A stretch of 64,000 bases of DNA from the NCBI GenBank assembly GCA_000708835.1, contig DF237000.1, positions 128,166 through 192,165 on the forward strand, given 5' to 3'. A program made the translations under genes and the position numbers. Positions 19,765 to 31,127 of the stretch are shown one piece after another. The notes beneath the pieces were generated by a model that saw nothing but the letters and a program-made list of their open reading frames with translations, did no database searches and had not been told where the DNA came from. Numbering within the stretch: position 1 is the first letter of the stretch; every line of letters starts with the position of its first letter. Origin of the DNA: Klebsormidium nitens. Lineage: Eukaryota > Streptophyta > Klebsormidiophyceae > Klebsormidiales > Klebsormidiaceae.

Positions 19765-21471
19765 TAGGGACATGCAGCGAATGGTACTGTCAGATATGTA
19801 CTTCGGCGTTAAAGTAGACACATTCCATCAGACTAGCTTTATGTATGTGTATTAGGGTCCTCAAATAATGTTGAATCCTGGACGGTAACAGTTGTTTCTT
19901 TTGAATCTAAAAGCCACAATTGGCATGGCACATACATCAGTACCTATCATTCAACGTAAGATCAGATTGTCACTGCGCATGCTTTTCTGGCGGGCCAGGC
20001 CGCGGGGGGCGCGAGCTTCAGCAGATCCTCCACGGATTACAGGTTTCTTTAGCTCACGTTTGCAGCTTGAGCACCGTCATGGCCGAAGTAGCATGACAAA
20101 TTCTCAATCAGGTTGGGTGCTCAAATGCAGCCGCAGCCCGCTAGCTCAGCGGGGCGGCTCGTTCCTGAGTGCGGTTTTTCATTCCATGGACCGTGATGTG
20201 CCTGGATCATGTTCGGCCACCGTTTGCTCGAAAGATATTTCCGACTGCATATACCTGCATGGCATCTTTTAATGCAGCTGTCGGTGGATCGGTATATCAT
20301 GTGCGTTCGCCTCGCGAACTCTCCCAATAATTGAGTGGTTCCACAGTGGTTCTTTACTAACTGATAGAGTATCACATGGACGTTTTGTCTGGCAATGCCA
20401 CTGCCAGGTCACTGATGAGCCACGTGCACGGCTTGGCACGTGCAAGTTGATCAACTGAGTAGAAGTTGCATCTGCACCATGCATGCATATCAACAAGCAA
20501 GCTGACTCGGTGATCTTGCTGGCAGCCTGCCAATAGCTGCATCACGTGTGCGCCAGCCCTCCGTATATACCGTCGAAGGTGTGGACAGACATGTCGGACT
20601 CCTTCCATCTCATGCAATGCGCTGCATGACCTACAACTTGGGTTCATGATCGGATGGGGCCGCGCCAGATATAATAGCGGACTCGATCATGTAGCTCATG
20701 CATGGGCAATGAGACGTGAGTTGAAATGGATCATTCATCGTAAACGCACGTGCCCCAGCGAAATTTACGTTTCTGAGAATGTATAACATCATTCAGTGCA
20801 CGTGATTGCTCATGCAATCAGTAGATCAGATGTGCCGCCGTCGATCCTTCCCAATTGTGTACAACATTTCCATATGTAAGTGGCGGCAGGGCCACGTCCT
20901 TGATTCCAATTGCACGAGCACCCGTGTAATATGAGCCCGTCCGCCGGTTCAATCGGAAGTACTCGGGAGCATCAGCTGCTGAGCATCAATTTAACTCGGA
21001 GCATTGTCGCTAGCGCTTCCAAAAGGCGGGAGCTGGCACCTATATGTGACGCTATCACGTCTTTGATTGTTATTGTTAAAGCTCGTGTAGCTAGTACCTT
21101 TCTCGTAGAAAATAGTACATGTCCGACCTTGGTTAGTAGCCTATTGGTGGCCTGGCGTCAACTCAATTGCACACCAATCAACCTCCTAGCTTGCTCTTGC
21201 GCAGTACAGTACAGTCGAGTCAGACTTTGTATGTACGCTTCTTTTTACATTAGATAAACGCAACTCAACCACACGCGGCCCGCCACTTCGCTGCCGCAAA
21301 CACCCGTCCACCCGCACACCCTGCACACCAGCCATCCTCTGCAAACTTCTTCCTGTTATCTATCTACCAACACTCAACCAACCACCGATTTAGTCTGCAC
21401 CAAGCACCCCACGCGAGGGCCCTTGTCGCAAGATCAACACCCCAGCCCTGTCACTCGTAATCGCAACTCAG
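19765..21471. other. Convergent spacer between the F-box and RopGEF genes
   Basis: Both flanking genes end into this spacer, so only 3' untranslated regions are expected. No coding region is supported. The middle holds a dense group of promoter-type motifs, listed separately. Confidence 0.5.
20421..20804. promoter_or_regulatory. Cluster of five G-boxes and two RY motifs
   Basis: CACGTG occurs at 20,421, 20,437, 20,543, 20,747 and 20,799; CATGCATG (the RY core bound by plant B3 factors) occurs at 20,478 and 20,697. Five G-box cores in 384 bases is far above the roughly one per four kilobases expected by chance. The site sits between two converging genes, so it is not an obvious promoter of either; it may drive an unannotated transcript or act as an enhancer. 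Confidence 0.5.
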
Positions 21472-24400
21472 TCAAGCGAACCGCCCGACCGCCGTCCGTA
21501 GAACATCCAAGCCCTTGCCCGGATTCTGTGCGCTTTGCGCGGACCGGCCCTCAAGCACGACCCACTTCTGCAGGGGGTTCCCGGCGGGAACGTTTTGTCC
21601 CCCGGGCGTATCTTCCCCTTCTAGTTCGTTCGCCGCAAGGCCGGAGCTACGGTCCGAATCGCCCGGGGTTTTGGGCGGGGTTGGGGCGGGGTTAGTTAGC
21701 AGGCTCGTGGGCGAATTTTGGTTAAGGCTGTAGTCGGCGGAGGCGCGCAGGGCCTTCCCGAGGCTGTATGCCTCCTCGTGCGAGTCTAACACGTGGCTAA
21801 TGCCCGCGAGCAGGTTAGAGGCGACGGTCTCGAGGACCCGCGAGTAGCTCTCTAGGATAGCTTGGCCCACGTCCTGCACCGGGTTAGAAGGAGGAGGGGT
21901 GAGGTTAGCTTGGTCCGGAATGCAAGACGAAATGGGGCGATTATGCGCAAGTAGCTGGCCTTGCCCCGGTGGTGAAGTAAGGCGTCTGCAGAGTTGCTCA
22001 CGAATTTTGAATTGCTCACGGCAAGAGTTGCTCACGGCTCACAAGAACTACAAAGCGTTGAATCACAGGATGAAGAGAGACACTACAAGACGATCGGACT
22101 GAGAAAGGCGCGAAGAAGTACGGGGGGAACAGTCAGTCAGGGTGGACAATACAGGAGTCGAAGGCACTGCAGATCTTGAATATAGCGGGTCCAAACTTTC
22201 AGGGTTCACGCTGATCTTGGATTGTGGGAGCTGCGCAATGGGCAACCCACGGAACTCGGCGGAGAATGCCAGCAGCATCAAAGACGTTCTGGTCTTTCCA
22301 AAGTCAAGCTCTGAAATGTGCGTTCTTGCTTTCGGGTCCATCATTTCAGGGCTTCCCATGGTATGCTGAATGCTATGCTGACTAGGCAAGGCGGGTGGGG
22401 CGCTTCGGAATCATGGTGGTAAGCATATGCAGTACCGACATCCCTCTTAAAGTTTCGTACTTGTCAAAGTCATAATACAGAGCCAAAGATGATCATCGCT
22501 GCTGGCCTTTTTGTGCTGCCCGATGGACCGCGCGAGCGGCATGCGTGTGCGCGCTCAGATAGTTTGTCATAACGCCTGTGCCACCTTGAAGTCCTTGAGG
22601 AGAGGAGGCTCCAGAGGTTCTCTCTTTCCGGGCTCACCGTGTTGTGCTGAACCTTCGACTGCGCGCGCCGCATGTGCGCCAGCCCTGAAAATGAGGCAAA
22701 GTGATTTCCAGGCTATTATAGGTTCATTGATTTTGACTTTCCAGGGCTCACCTTGTTGTGATGGATCTTCGATTGTGCGAGCCGCGTGTGCGGCAGCCCG
22801 GGGAACGTGGCGAACAGCGTATGCAGCAGCTCCGACGCGCGCGCCACCCATCGCTCGCGCGCTTCCGCGCCGTGGCCCGTCATCGTCTCGACGCGCTGCC
22901 GCCAACTCTGGACCGGCTCGTTCACGTGGTCCTCCTGCCGGGTTTCAGAAGCACAGCGTCAGAGTTGGGAGTCTACGTTTCATGAATAAAGGCTTATTGC
23001 TGAACGTTTAACGCTGAGCAACCGAGGCGTGCTAGCAGGCGGTTACGTCGGGTTCCCAAATCATCGTCTTCCAGTGGCTTCGTGCGTTGCAAGTTTACGA
23101 CTTTGACGACGGCGGTTTTTGAAGTGTCCAATTCGTCTCGGAAGGGGTATGAAGAGGCGTGATTGGAAGTCTGTTCAAAACATGGTAAACCTACTCAACG
23201 GCGTGGAGTTGATGTCAGCAACGAATAGTTGACGTCATAACGGCATGGCAGCATACTTCCAATTTTTGAACCCGCAATCTTCGACCTTACCCGACATCCT
23301 AAACCAGGAGCACTTGACTGGGACTGCTCATTCTAAAACCAATTTATGCAGATCAAAAGCATAGCCCCTCGTTCTCTCTTATCTGCACTTACCTGGCCCC
23401 GTTTGACGATCTTGCGCTGCCACAGGTGGATCGCCGCCTCTAGGGCGCTGGCGACTCTGGCCGCAGAAGTCTCATCCGCAACGCCCAGCGCCGACAGTAT
23501 GCCGCCGTTCTCGAAGCCGTCCTCTGTGAGAGCGCGGTAAAGCTCTTCGCCCAGAGCGGCTTTGCTCGACTGCACAGGCAAACGACTGAGTCAGGATTCT
23601 GTCAGATGCAAGAGGAGGTGATCCAATAAGTTCTTGGAGCATTGAAGGCGTTCAAGGCTACCAGCATCTTCACAGCGACAGCACCTTTTAACGTGCCCCT
23701 GGGGCTTCCCTCAGCCGGGAAAGACGAGCTGACTAGCTTCGAGGACAAACCGATTCGGGACTACCCCCGGAAGATTTCATTGAAGAAACGCGTTTAGATC
23801 ATAACGGCAGCTCTTGAGCTTTATGATCTCTACGTGGTCTCCTCCTGGGTGTTTCGCGCACTGATTTTCCTGAGACTTTCAGTGGAGCCGTTTCGTTGCT
23901 GCGCTCGCTATGATCAAGCTTTTGACGAAGAAAGAGAGAAATACAAACGGAGGGACGGTAAGAATTGTACAGCCTTTAGGAAATTGAAACGGGAGTAGGA
24001 GGGGTAAACAGAACAACGAACCCTCTGTGAAAGCACTTTCCGTACAGTCGAGCAAGGCGGCTGGGCGGAAAATTATGTCGTGCCTCTCTCAATCGACTCT
24101 CGATTTGGATCCACCTTGATCTTTCTGCCTCGGGAATTTGGAAGGGTTTGAGTATACAACCCAGATTGTTAGGCACTTACCCTCGGCAGCGACTCCCAGT
24201 ACTCGTCCGGGATCGCCATCTCCGCGAGCGTCTGCGCGTTGATCGCCATCGCCACCGCGTAAATATTCGTAACCACCTCCTTCTGCCCGCGCAACTTCCG
24301 CAGCGCTTCCGGGCTCAGCCCCCCCGCGGGGACCACCGCTTTCGGACGCCAGTACGCGTCCAGGACGTCGGATGACGTCACCGTCCGCGGCGCGCTCTTG

Positions 24401-27400
24401 TACGAAAACTCTTGGTTGATCAAAGTGTCCATCGTGTCCATCAGGAGGGCGTCTAGCTTTTTGAGCACCGGAAGGGAGGCTTGGAGGTCGCCACGTGGCT
24501 GCCGTTGCATGATCTGCGGAAGAGGGAAGACGTATCACTTACAAACCCTCTCTTGCTCTTTTCCGAATCCTTCTTGTATTTTTGTGAACATTCTTACCCC
24601 CCATCTCACTAGCGGCGTTTCTTCCGAAAGTGCCCTCCATATTTGGACTGGCCTGACCATCCGTACGCGCATGACGGATGTTACTCCCAACCTTGATCAA
24701 CGGCACGTAGACTGCACAAACATCGAGGAGTGGAAGTTTTGACCAAATACGGATCAAGGCATGCTTGCGGAGCTTTTGTATATAATGTTACGCCCCAGGA
24801 AGCAGTCTGACCGTTCTTCATACCAGAACAACAGAATGGCTGTGCCACTACTTGTTGCCCGCTGGAAGTCACGGACCCATCTCGTAAGAGGCAACAAAAG
24901 AAAAAGAGGTAACGCTTTGACACCATGAACATGGGCCCCAGCCGTCTGATTCAGATTCGTTCTTCGCAGGTGTCAGTTTTCAATTGCTTCCACTTCATGT
25001 AAACAAGGAAAGAAGATTGAACAAAGAGAAAGGCAGCTTAACACCAGGACACGATCATCGCTACCCACCTCTGTCTTCGTTCCCGCCGGTGTCACGACCC
25101 AGCCGGGGCGCATCTCCACAATCTGGTAAGCGGGACTGATCAGCCAGTCGATCTCACGCGTCCACCGAAGCTTCTTGTCGATATCCAATGGCTCCAAGGT
25201 GTACACGTCACCGAAAACGGCACCGGCTAGGTTGGTCACCGCGTGCGAGATGGCCAGCGCAGGGCTGGCGCCCCGGGACCCCCCCGAAAGGTCGTCGCCG
25301 AGGAGGAGCCTCACGAACTTCTCCTTCATTTGGGCCTTGTAATCCAGAATCTCTGCACGGAGGGGGGCTGCGATCAGCACCTTAGAATGTCTGTGACCGT
25401 CTTAGTGGTTAAACACGTGAACATCCCTTCTCGGAATCCAGAGTTGCAGAAGAGGTTAAAAGACAGAGCCGACTTTCTGTCTTTCTAAAGACTAAAAGTC
25501 AGCTCTAGCCGGTTGAGGAACGGATGAAGGGCGAACTCTGAGTTCGGCTAAGGTACGTGATAATCGTGCTACTGACTGCATCAAGAGCGTGAACGCAGCT
25601 CACACCCTGAGCTGCCACGATGCGGGGAGTTCCCACCCAGCGAAACCAAAGCTTCCGACTCCTGCAAACGAAGTGGGCTGTGCGCACCCCCAATCCACCG
25701 AAAGGCTTCACAGAGTCGTAGAGAATCCCTTTCGTCCGCAATTCAGAGCGGAAAGCAGCGGGTAATGAAGGGAACGGGACATTGATATTGAATAAACAAA
25801 CGAAAGCAACGAAACTTGAAAGGAGACCAGCATGACGAGAAGCAAGGTGTGCGTAACCACACCTTTCAAGCGCAGCCCCTGCAGCTCCTCCCGCTTGCAC
25901 GCGCCCTCCCACGCATCCTGCTGCTTCTTATCTATCCCCACTTTTCCTTCCCACCGGCCCACATCTCTTTCTGCCCCCCTCCCGTTCGCCCCAGTTTCGG
26001 CCCCCCTCCCAGCTTCCACATCCTGCCCCGGGTAAACCCGGCCCAAGCTGTCCCGTTCAGAGTCACTACTCTGCGCCGTGTGCACATCTCTGATTCGCTC
26101 AAGAACTGCCGCCAGGTTGTCGTCTGCCGAGCTTATGCTGACGTCCTGGTTGACCTCAAGCCTTCCGTGCGGAAACGCTTCCGCTCCCGTTGTTCGATTC
26201 ACCTGGGCCTCGGTGCCGTTTTCGGACGCTTCGTTTTCGGACTCTCCATTTCTGGGCGTCCGATGGGCGGGCACACTCCCCATCAGTTGTCCAAACCTTC
26301 TGGGGCTCAGACTGCTGTGGAACGCTCCCCACGCCTTTCTTGGACGTCGTTCATACATCACTCCAGAATCGTCCGAATCCACCGGACCACCCACGGACGC
26401 TGCGCAGACGTCGGCAGCGTCCAAGCTGACATCAGGACGATAGTCAGCGCTCGAGGACTGCGCCTGCCGTAAGGGGTCGAACCGGGGCGCGGACTTTGTC
26501 TTGCGCAGCGTCTCTTTCTGGGGGGTATGGTTGCCAGGTGCAATCGACCCCACGGGGGCATCGCCCTCGCTCCGGGGGGGTCCGCTCCAGCCCTTGAACC
26601 CTGGGCCCAAACCCCCCCGTCCGAAGCTGGCCCCGACCAGATCTTTCGCCGTTCTTTGGACCTTGTCAGGGGAAAGTTGCCCCGAGTCCTGGTCCACCAC
26701 CGTGACGTCATCCCCCGTTACTTGCAGCAGCCGCAGCCGCGACGAGGGGGATCCCCCCACGCCGAAGGTGATGTCAGCAGGGGGGTGGTTGCGAAGAACG
26801 GCTTCTTGTCCTTGCCTAAATGCTGGTCTCAAATTTAGACTGCTGTTTGACGAAGTTGGGTCCTCTTGCTCTGTTCTTCGGCCTCGCACGGTCGTCCCGC
26901 TTTTTGCACCATGTTTGGGATTGCCCTGTTTGCTTTCTCCGAGTGCGCTCGCTCCGCTTTTTGTCCTGAGGCCGTACCCCAGAACACCACCTCCAAACTC
27001 CCCTGAACTCGCCATTGCGCTCCACAGGCCCCGTACATGCGTCATAGGCTCTCCGTCAGCACTGCTGAAAGAACCCTCCCCCTCAATAGCAGGCCCCCCC
27101 GCTTCCTCGTTATCACTTCTCAGATCCGTGAACGAGATCTCCGTGCTTGGAAGCCCCGGGTTTCCACTTCCCGGTGATGCAGGTTGGCTGCCTTTCTTTC
27201 TTCTGGGGGAGCCCTGGAGCTGGGGAGCACTCCTTTCTTTCCGGGGAGGCGTTTGTCGCCCCCTAGGGGTCCTCGAACCTTTGCCCGGGCTGTTGAGAGT
27301 CACACTCACGCTCTTTGGACTCTCGTAGTACCTCTTAGCTGACCCGGAAGTTACTATCGCCCCACCAGACGGAGACTGGGGCCCCGCTTTCCTTACCCTG

Positions 27401-28206
27401 GGGCTGGGGGGTTTAACAGGCGTCATGGAGGCAAACCGTGGGCTCTTGGACGTAATGTTCGGCTGCGGACCACTGCCGGGCGTTACACCCCGGAGGCTGT
27501 CTTTCCAGCCGAGGGCGTATGGTGACAGGGGGCTTTGGGATGGGGTGCTTCGGACGCTGCCAGAGGTGGACGACCGACAGCTTTCGGCGTCCGAGTCCGA
27601 CCCAAGGGAGGGGAGGGAGGGGTGAGATTCTGACTTAGGGATGGAAGGGGACTGCGGGTTCTGGCCTCTCTTCGTTGTGCTGGCTTTGCTGATGAGCTTT
27701 CGCTCTGCTTCGGTGATCACAAGGGTGCGGCTGATGAAGCTCTTTCGGCTCTGGCAAGGGAATGAAAGTTCAAGAGTCTGATCGGTGACGGAGTAATGCA
27801 AGAACATTGAGAGGCACAAGTTTCGCAGGAAAGCACTCGTACGGCGCCATGTGTTCAGTTATAACCGCCTTCTCTTTCAAGGGCAGCTTTTGGGCCTTTG
27901 GAGAGATCGTAGTCGAGACTCATCTTGCTGCAGGCAAAAAGGATAAAGCGCTTGTAGAAGGAGACCCTGTTTCCTGAAAGTAGGGCAAAAGAGTTTTGCT
28001 CGGAGGGGATAACAAGAAGTGAAGAGCAGAAAGTGCATTAGGGGACCGGCACCTCCACTTAAGAAAGCTAGTCTTGTCCGCACGTTCCATCTTATCTGCT
28101 TGCAACCAGAACTATAACCCTCCGGAGATTTTCACGGTTTCCTTACCAGCACAGGTAGGGGCCTGGGACTTTCCCTTTCTGGTTCCACCGCCCCCGCTCC
28201 TTTCAT
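21472..28206 (-). CDS. RopGEF (PRONE-domain Rho-of-plants guanine nucleotide exchange factor), 7 exons
   Basis: Predicted to catalyse GDP-GTP exchange on ROP GTPases at the plasma membrane, as PRONE proteins do in plant polar growth. Exons in transcription order: 28206-28147, 27750-25863, 25352-25069, 24513-24181, 23569-23393, 22934-22752, 21873-21472; all phases match, giving about 1,108 residues. The PRONE domain spans exons 3-7: MKEKFVRLLLGDDLSGG and ALAISHAVTNLAGAVFGD, then a Trp-rich segment, VAMAINAQTLAEM, the FPGLPHTRL element and DVGQAILESYSRVLE. Exon 2 encodes about 630 low-complexity Ser/Pro/Gly-rich residues ahead of PRONE; many land-plant RopGEFs have much shorter N-termini. The start is the weakest part: exon 1 (20 codons, ATG at 28,206) fits in phase, but an in-frame ATG at 27,807 without the first intron is possible. 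After PRONE there is a C-terminal tail of about 100 residues. Confidence 0.92.
22496..22690 (-). repeat. Decayed copies of the end of RopGEF exon 6 with its donor
   Basis: Two degraded copies of the exon end and GTGAGCCC donor lie downstream of it in transcription. The nearer copy (about 22,628-22,690) keeps GGGCTCACC, TTGTTG-like and CTTCGA words in order; the farther one (about 22,496-22,560) is weaker. Donor edges fall near 22,638 and 22,507 against the true edge at 22,752, so spacings are about 114 and 131 bases. Confidence 0.85.
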
Positions 28207-30033
28207 TCCTGCACCATGTATGGTCATTTCGATGCGCCACGCGCCTCAAGTACCTGAAATACAGTACTAAATGTCTGAGAACAACGTGCGTTTATCATAA
28301 CCGAAGGGTTCACAGTGCGAGGCTGTCAGGATCGTATGCTTGGGGGAAAAGCGCTGAGTCTGGCTGGAGAGGGGACTTGTGAAGACAGAGAGGAAGGCTT
28401 CATTGGTAAAGTGGTAAACTGCCAGACGAAGGGCGCAGAAACATGAACAGATAAAGTAGAGGATTTTGCTGGCTGCTTGACATTGTGCAGTAAGGGCTGG
28501 TAAGATGGAAATGAGTACACATAAGGGAGGGAAGGGTCGATGTTGAAAGCCAGAAAGAAGCTCAATAGCATTCGTGTCTGAAAAGGCACATGGTATGACA
28601 TCTACTTGTAGTTACCGTGGCCTGATCCTGCCCTGACCTTTGCTTGATGCGTAGGCGAAGGCATTCAATTGAATAACTACTTATGCCCTGACCCTGATCA
28701 CAATGCTGTGGCACATATTCTAAGCTGACTCCCCATACGAGTTGAAGCTGACCAAAACGTTGCGGCTTCTGATATCTTCTTGCTTGTCCCATCAATCAGA
28801 ACAATCCCAAGAGTCTGCAATCTTTCGGAACCTTCCGTTCTCTGAAACTGACCACAGCCAGAAAGAGACTTTGACCGCAGGCCAACTTGCCACCGTTGTG
28901 GAAATTGACAGCAAGAAGAAAGTATCCATGTATTCCCAGCCATTCAGTTGGTTTCCTGCTCGCTGATTGGGGGCAAGACAAATTTTTGATGCATTTCGAA
29001 TCTCACAACCATATGAGTGCACACTACCTGATCGAGAAAATATACTGACCCCGATCAAGTTTCTCGATTCAAGTTCGCTTTTCACAAATTGCTTGTTAAA
29101 GTGAAAGTGCACTTCTACAAAGCCTAGAACTTAGAATGACTTCTCATGTTAAACTCACACGAGTTGGCCCAAAGAAGACAGAGGCCGATCAAAAAGCTGC
29201 TCAGAACATTGAGCACGATTTTGCTTGGTATCTTGCGTTCCTTTTGAAATTTTTGACCAGATTGAACTGCAGCCTCTACCTCATAAATCCAAACACTGGA
29301 CTTTTCTACACAAGAGAAAAAGTAAAATGACGTACCAACCACAATGGAGCTGAATACATGTGCGCTTCAATCTGCACTGTGTCGGGCTTAATCATTCATT
29401 TTCAAACAGCCGGCGCCACCCCTTGTACAGCTTACTGTGTCACATTTGCACCTACAAATCCTGTGCCCCTGCAGTGCACCAAGGAAGCATAGCACAGCTC
29501 CTGCAAAAAGCTGTCACTTGCAGTGCACCAGCTGCGAGCAACATAAAAATGCACCGAAGCAGAAGCTCACGAAACATAGCCCTTTGGATGTGCGCCAATG
29601 GGGGCTTTTCCTACAGCAAAAAAGGCGTGAGAGCGAGGATAATCAGACATGAGCCTCTCTGCTGCCGTCTCTCCCATTTCCCTCGTCTGCTTTGCGGCCA
29701 TGTCGCCCTGAATCTTGGAAGAATCCGAATGCTGTTGACATGAACTTCATCCGAATGATGAACTTGAAGCGACCCGCCGTGTCAGTCTGCATCATGACGA
29801 GGTTTGCCAAACCTGCCCTCTTGACAGATGTCCATTGCGAAATGTGAACCGTTGGATAATTTTCTATCAAAGCTTGAACGGCCTCAAGTTTGTGACTGCC
29901 AAAATATGTGTTACCGAGGGTACCGGGTTTGATACAGCCACTCTGACAGATTACAGTATGTTTCATGGTCGGTACTTGTACATGATACCGTAGGTACTGT
30001 TGCGTTTATAATACTACCGCAAACCCACGGTTC

Positions 30034-30062
30034 TTGCTATGAACACCCAATGTTCATAGCAA
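30034..30062. repeat. Perfect 12-bp inverted repeat (hairpin)
   Basis: TTGCTATGAACA (30,034-30,045) and its exact reverse complement TGTTCATAGCAA (30,051-30,062) are separated by five bases (CCCAA). No T-run follows, so it does not look like a Pol III terminator. Confidence 0.75.
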
Positions 30063-30073
30063 TCGCCAATTTG

Positions 30074-30357
30074 ATTTTCGCCATTTAGTGTCTGGCAAGT
30101 GAATTTCGCCGGACTGGCGAAAATGGTCGGGCCGTCAGCCAGATTTTCCATGCTCGGATACTCCCACCCGCTTTCACGAATCTTAACCCTGCTCAGAACC
30201 CCGCATTTTACCTTTGCCTTTACATTTTCAATCGACTCTCCAGAGAAAACCAAAAAACTTGGTCGGTACAAGAACTTTTAGTGCCGGGACACTTTACCGG
30301 CCACAACTGCCGCTGGGATTTTCGCCATTAGTGTCATTTTCGCCAATTAGTGTCTGG
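30074..30357 (+). repeat. Repeated motif ATTTTCGCCA-TTAGTGTC
   Basis: ATTTTCGCCAWTTAGTGTC-like words occur at 30,074-30,095, 30,318-30,335 and 30,336-30,357, the last two back to back. Partial versions follow at about 30,363 (TTTAGTGTA) and 30,385 (ATTTTCGCCA). An inverted TGGCGAAAAT lies near 30,115. This could be a small dispersed or foldback element, or a set of protein-binding sites upstream of the adenylate kinase gene. Confidence 0.6.
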
Positions 30358-31127
30358 GAGCTCCTATTTAGTGTATTCCAAGATTTATTTTCGCCACGAT
30401 CACTGTGAACACCCGCCCTGTACCGGTAGCTGAAGAATGAAAACTGGTAAAATCAGTTATGGTAACCATGCTGCTACTGGCTTGAAAGGTACCCGGCATT
30501 CCGGTAGCCGGGTTGCGAAGCTTGGTGGCAGCTAGGAAATCAGTACCTGCAGGCTGCATGGTTCGCTTCAAACTGCACCGGGGGCCTGGCACACATCGCC
30601 ATGGACCCAGTTTCAGGAGCAAACCGTACGCGAATTACGCAGACGGCGTTACCGGTATCCGGGCTTCCGAGAACGCCAAAAATGTACAGACTCTAGGAGG
30701 ACAGTACCCTGACCGGTAGGACCGTAGTTTTCGATCACAGTCCCCTTGAACACTAGGTAGCGGAGATTGGGTCTGTTCCTCAACCGAACACAGACCTCTT
30801 GTGTCAGGGGCCCAACTGCCCCAGCCAAGTACGGTTGCCGTCACCATCATGTCCTGACGCAAGCAAAACTGTACGGTGACCGACGGCTACGATTGCATGA
30901 AATTCAGTTGTGACGCATTGACGGGGCACGGGCGTCATTACCGTGATTGTCGCTCGAAATCAACGGGCTCTTTCTAAATGCAATCGTACGGCCTAGACAG
31001 CCTCCGCATCTAAAGGAGTTCCTCTAGCTCGATTCTCCACATGGGTGCACACCCCTAGTTGCTCTCGCGCCTCCGAAACCCTTGAAAGTTTTAGGAGTCC
31101 TGAACTCAGCCCCGCGCCGCATTTGCC

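Larger units (their letters stand above)
28207..31127. promoter_or_regulatory. Divergent spacer between the RopGEF and adenylate kinase genes
   Basis: The two genes are transcribed away from each other, so this 2.9 kb should contain both promoters. No coding region is supported. A perfect hairpin and a repeated TTTTCGCCA motif lie near 30,034-30,357. No convincing TATA box was assigned to either gene. Confidence 0.5.

Noticed and set aside
20140-20165. tRNA-like A-box word (GCTAGCTCAGCGGGG)
   Set aside because: No matching B-box, acceptor stem or cloverleaf can be formed around it.
26501-27328. Long plus-strand open frame (275 codons)
   Set aside because: It is antisense to the long RopGEF exon 2, whose own frame connects in phase to the PRONE exons. 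GC-rich low-complexity exons commonly leave both strands open.
27868-27934. Possible extra RopGEF exon with the peptide MSLDYDLSKGPKAALEREG
   Set aside because: Its phase does not match exon 1 or exon 2, and its only donor (GTTATA) is weak. It remains a possible alternative first exon.
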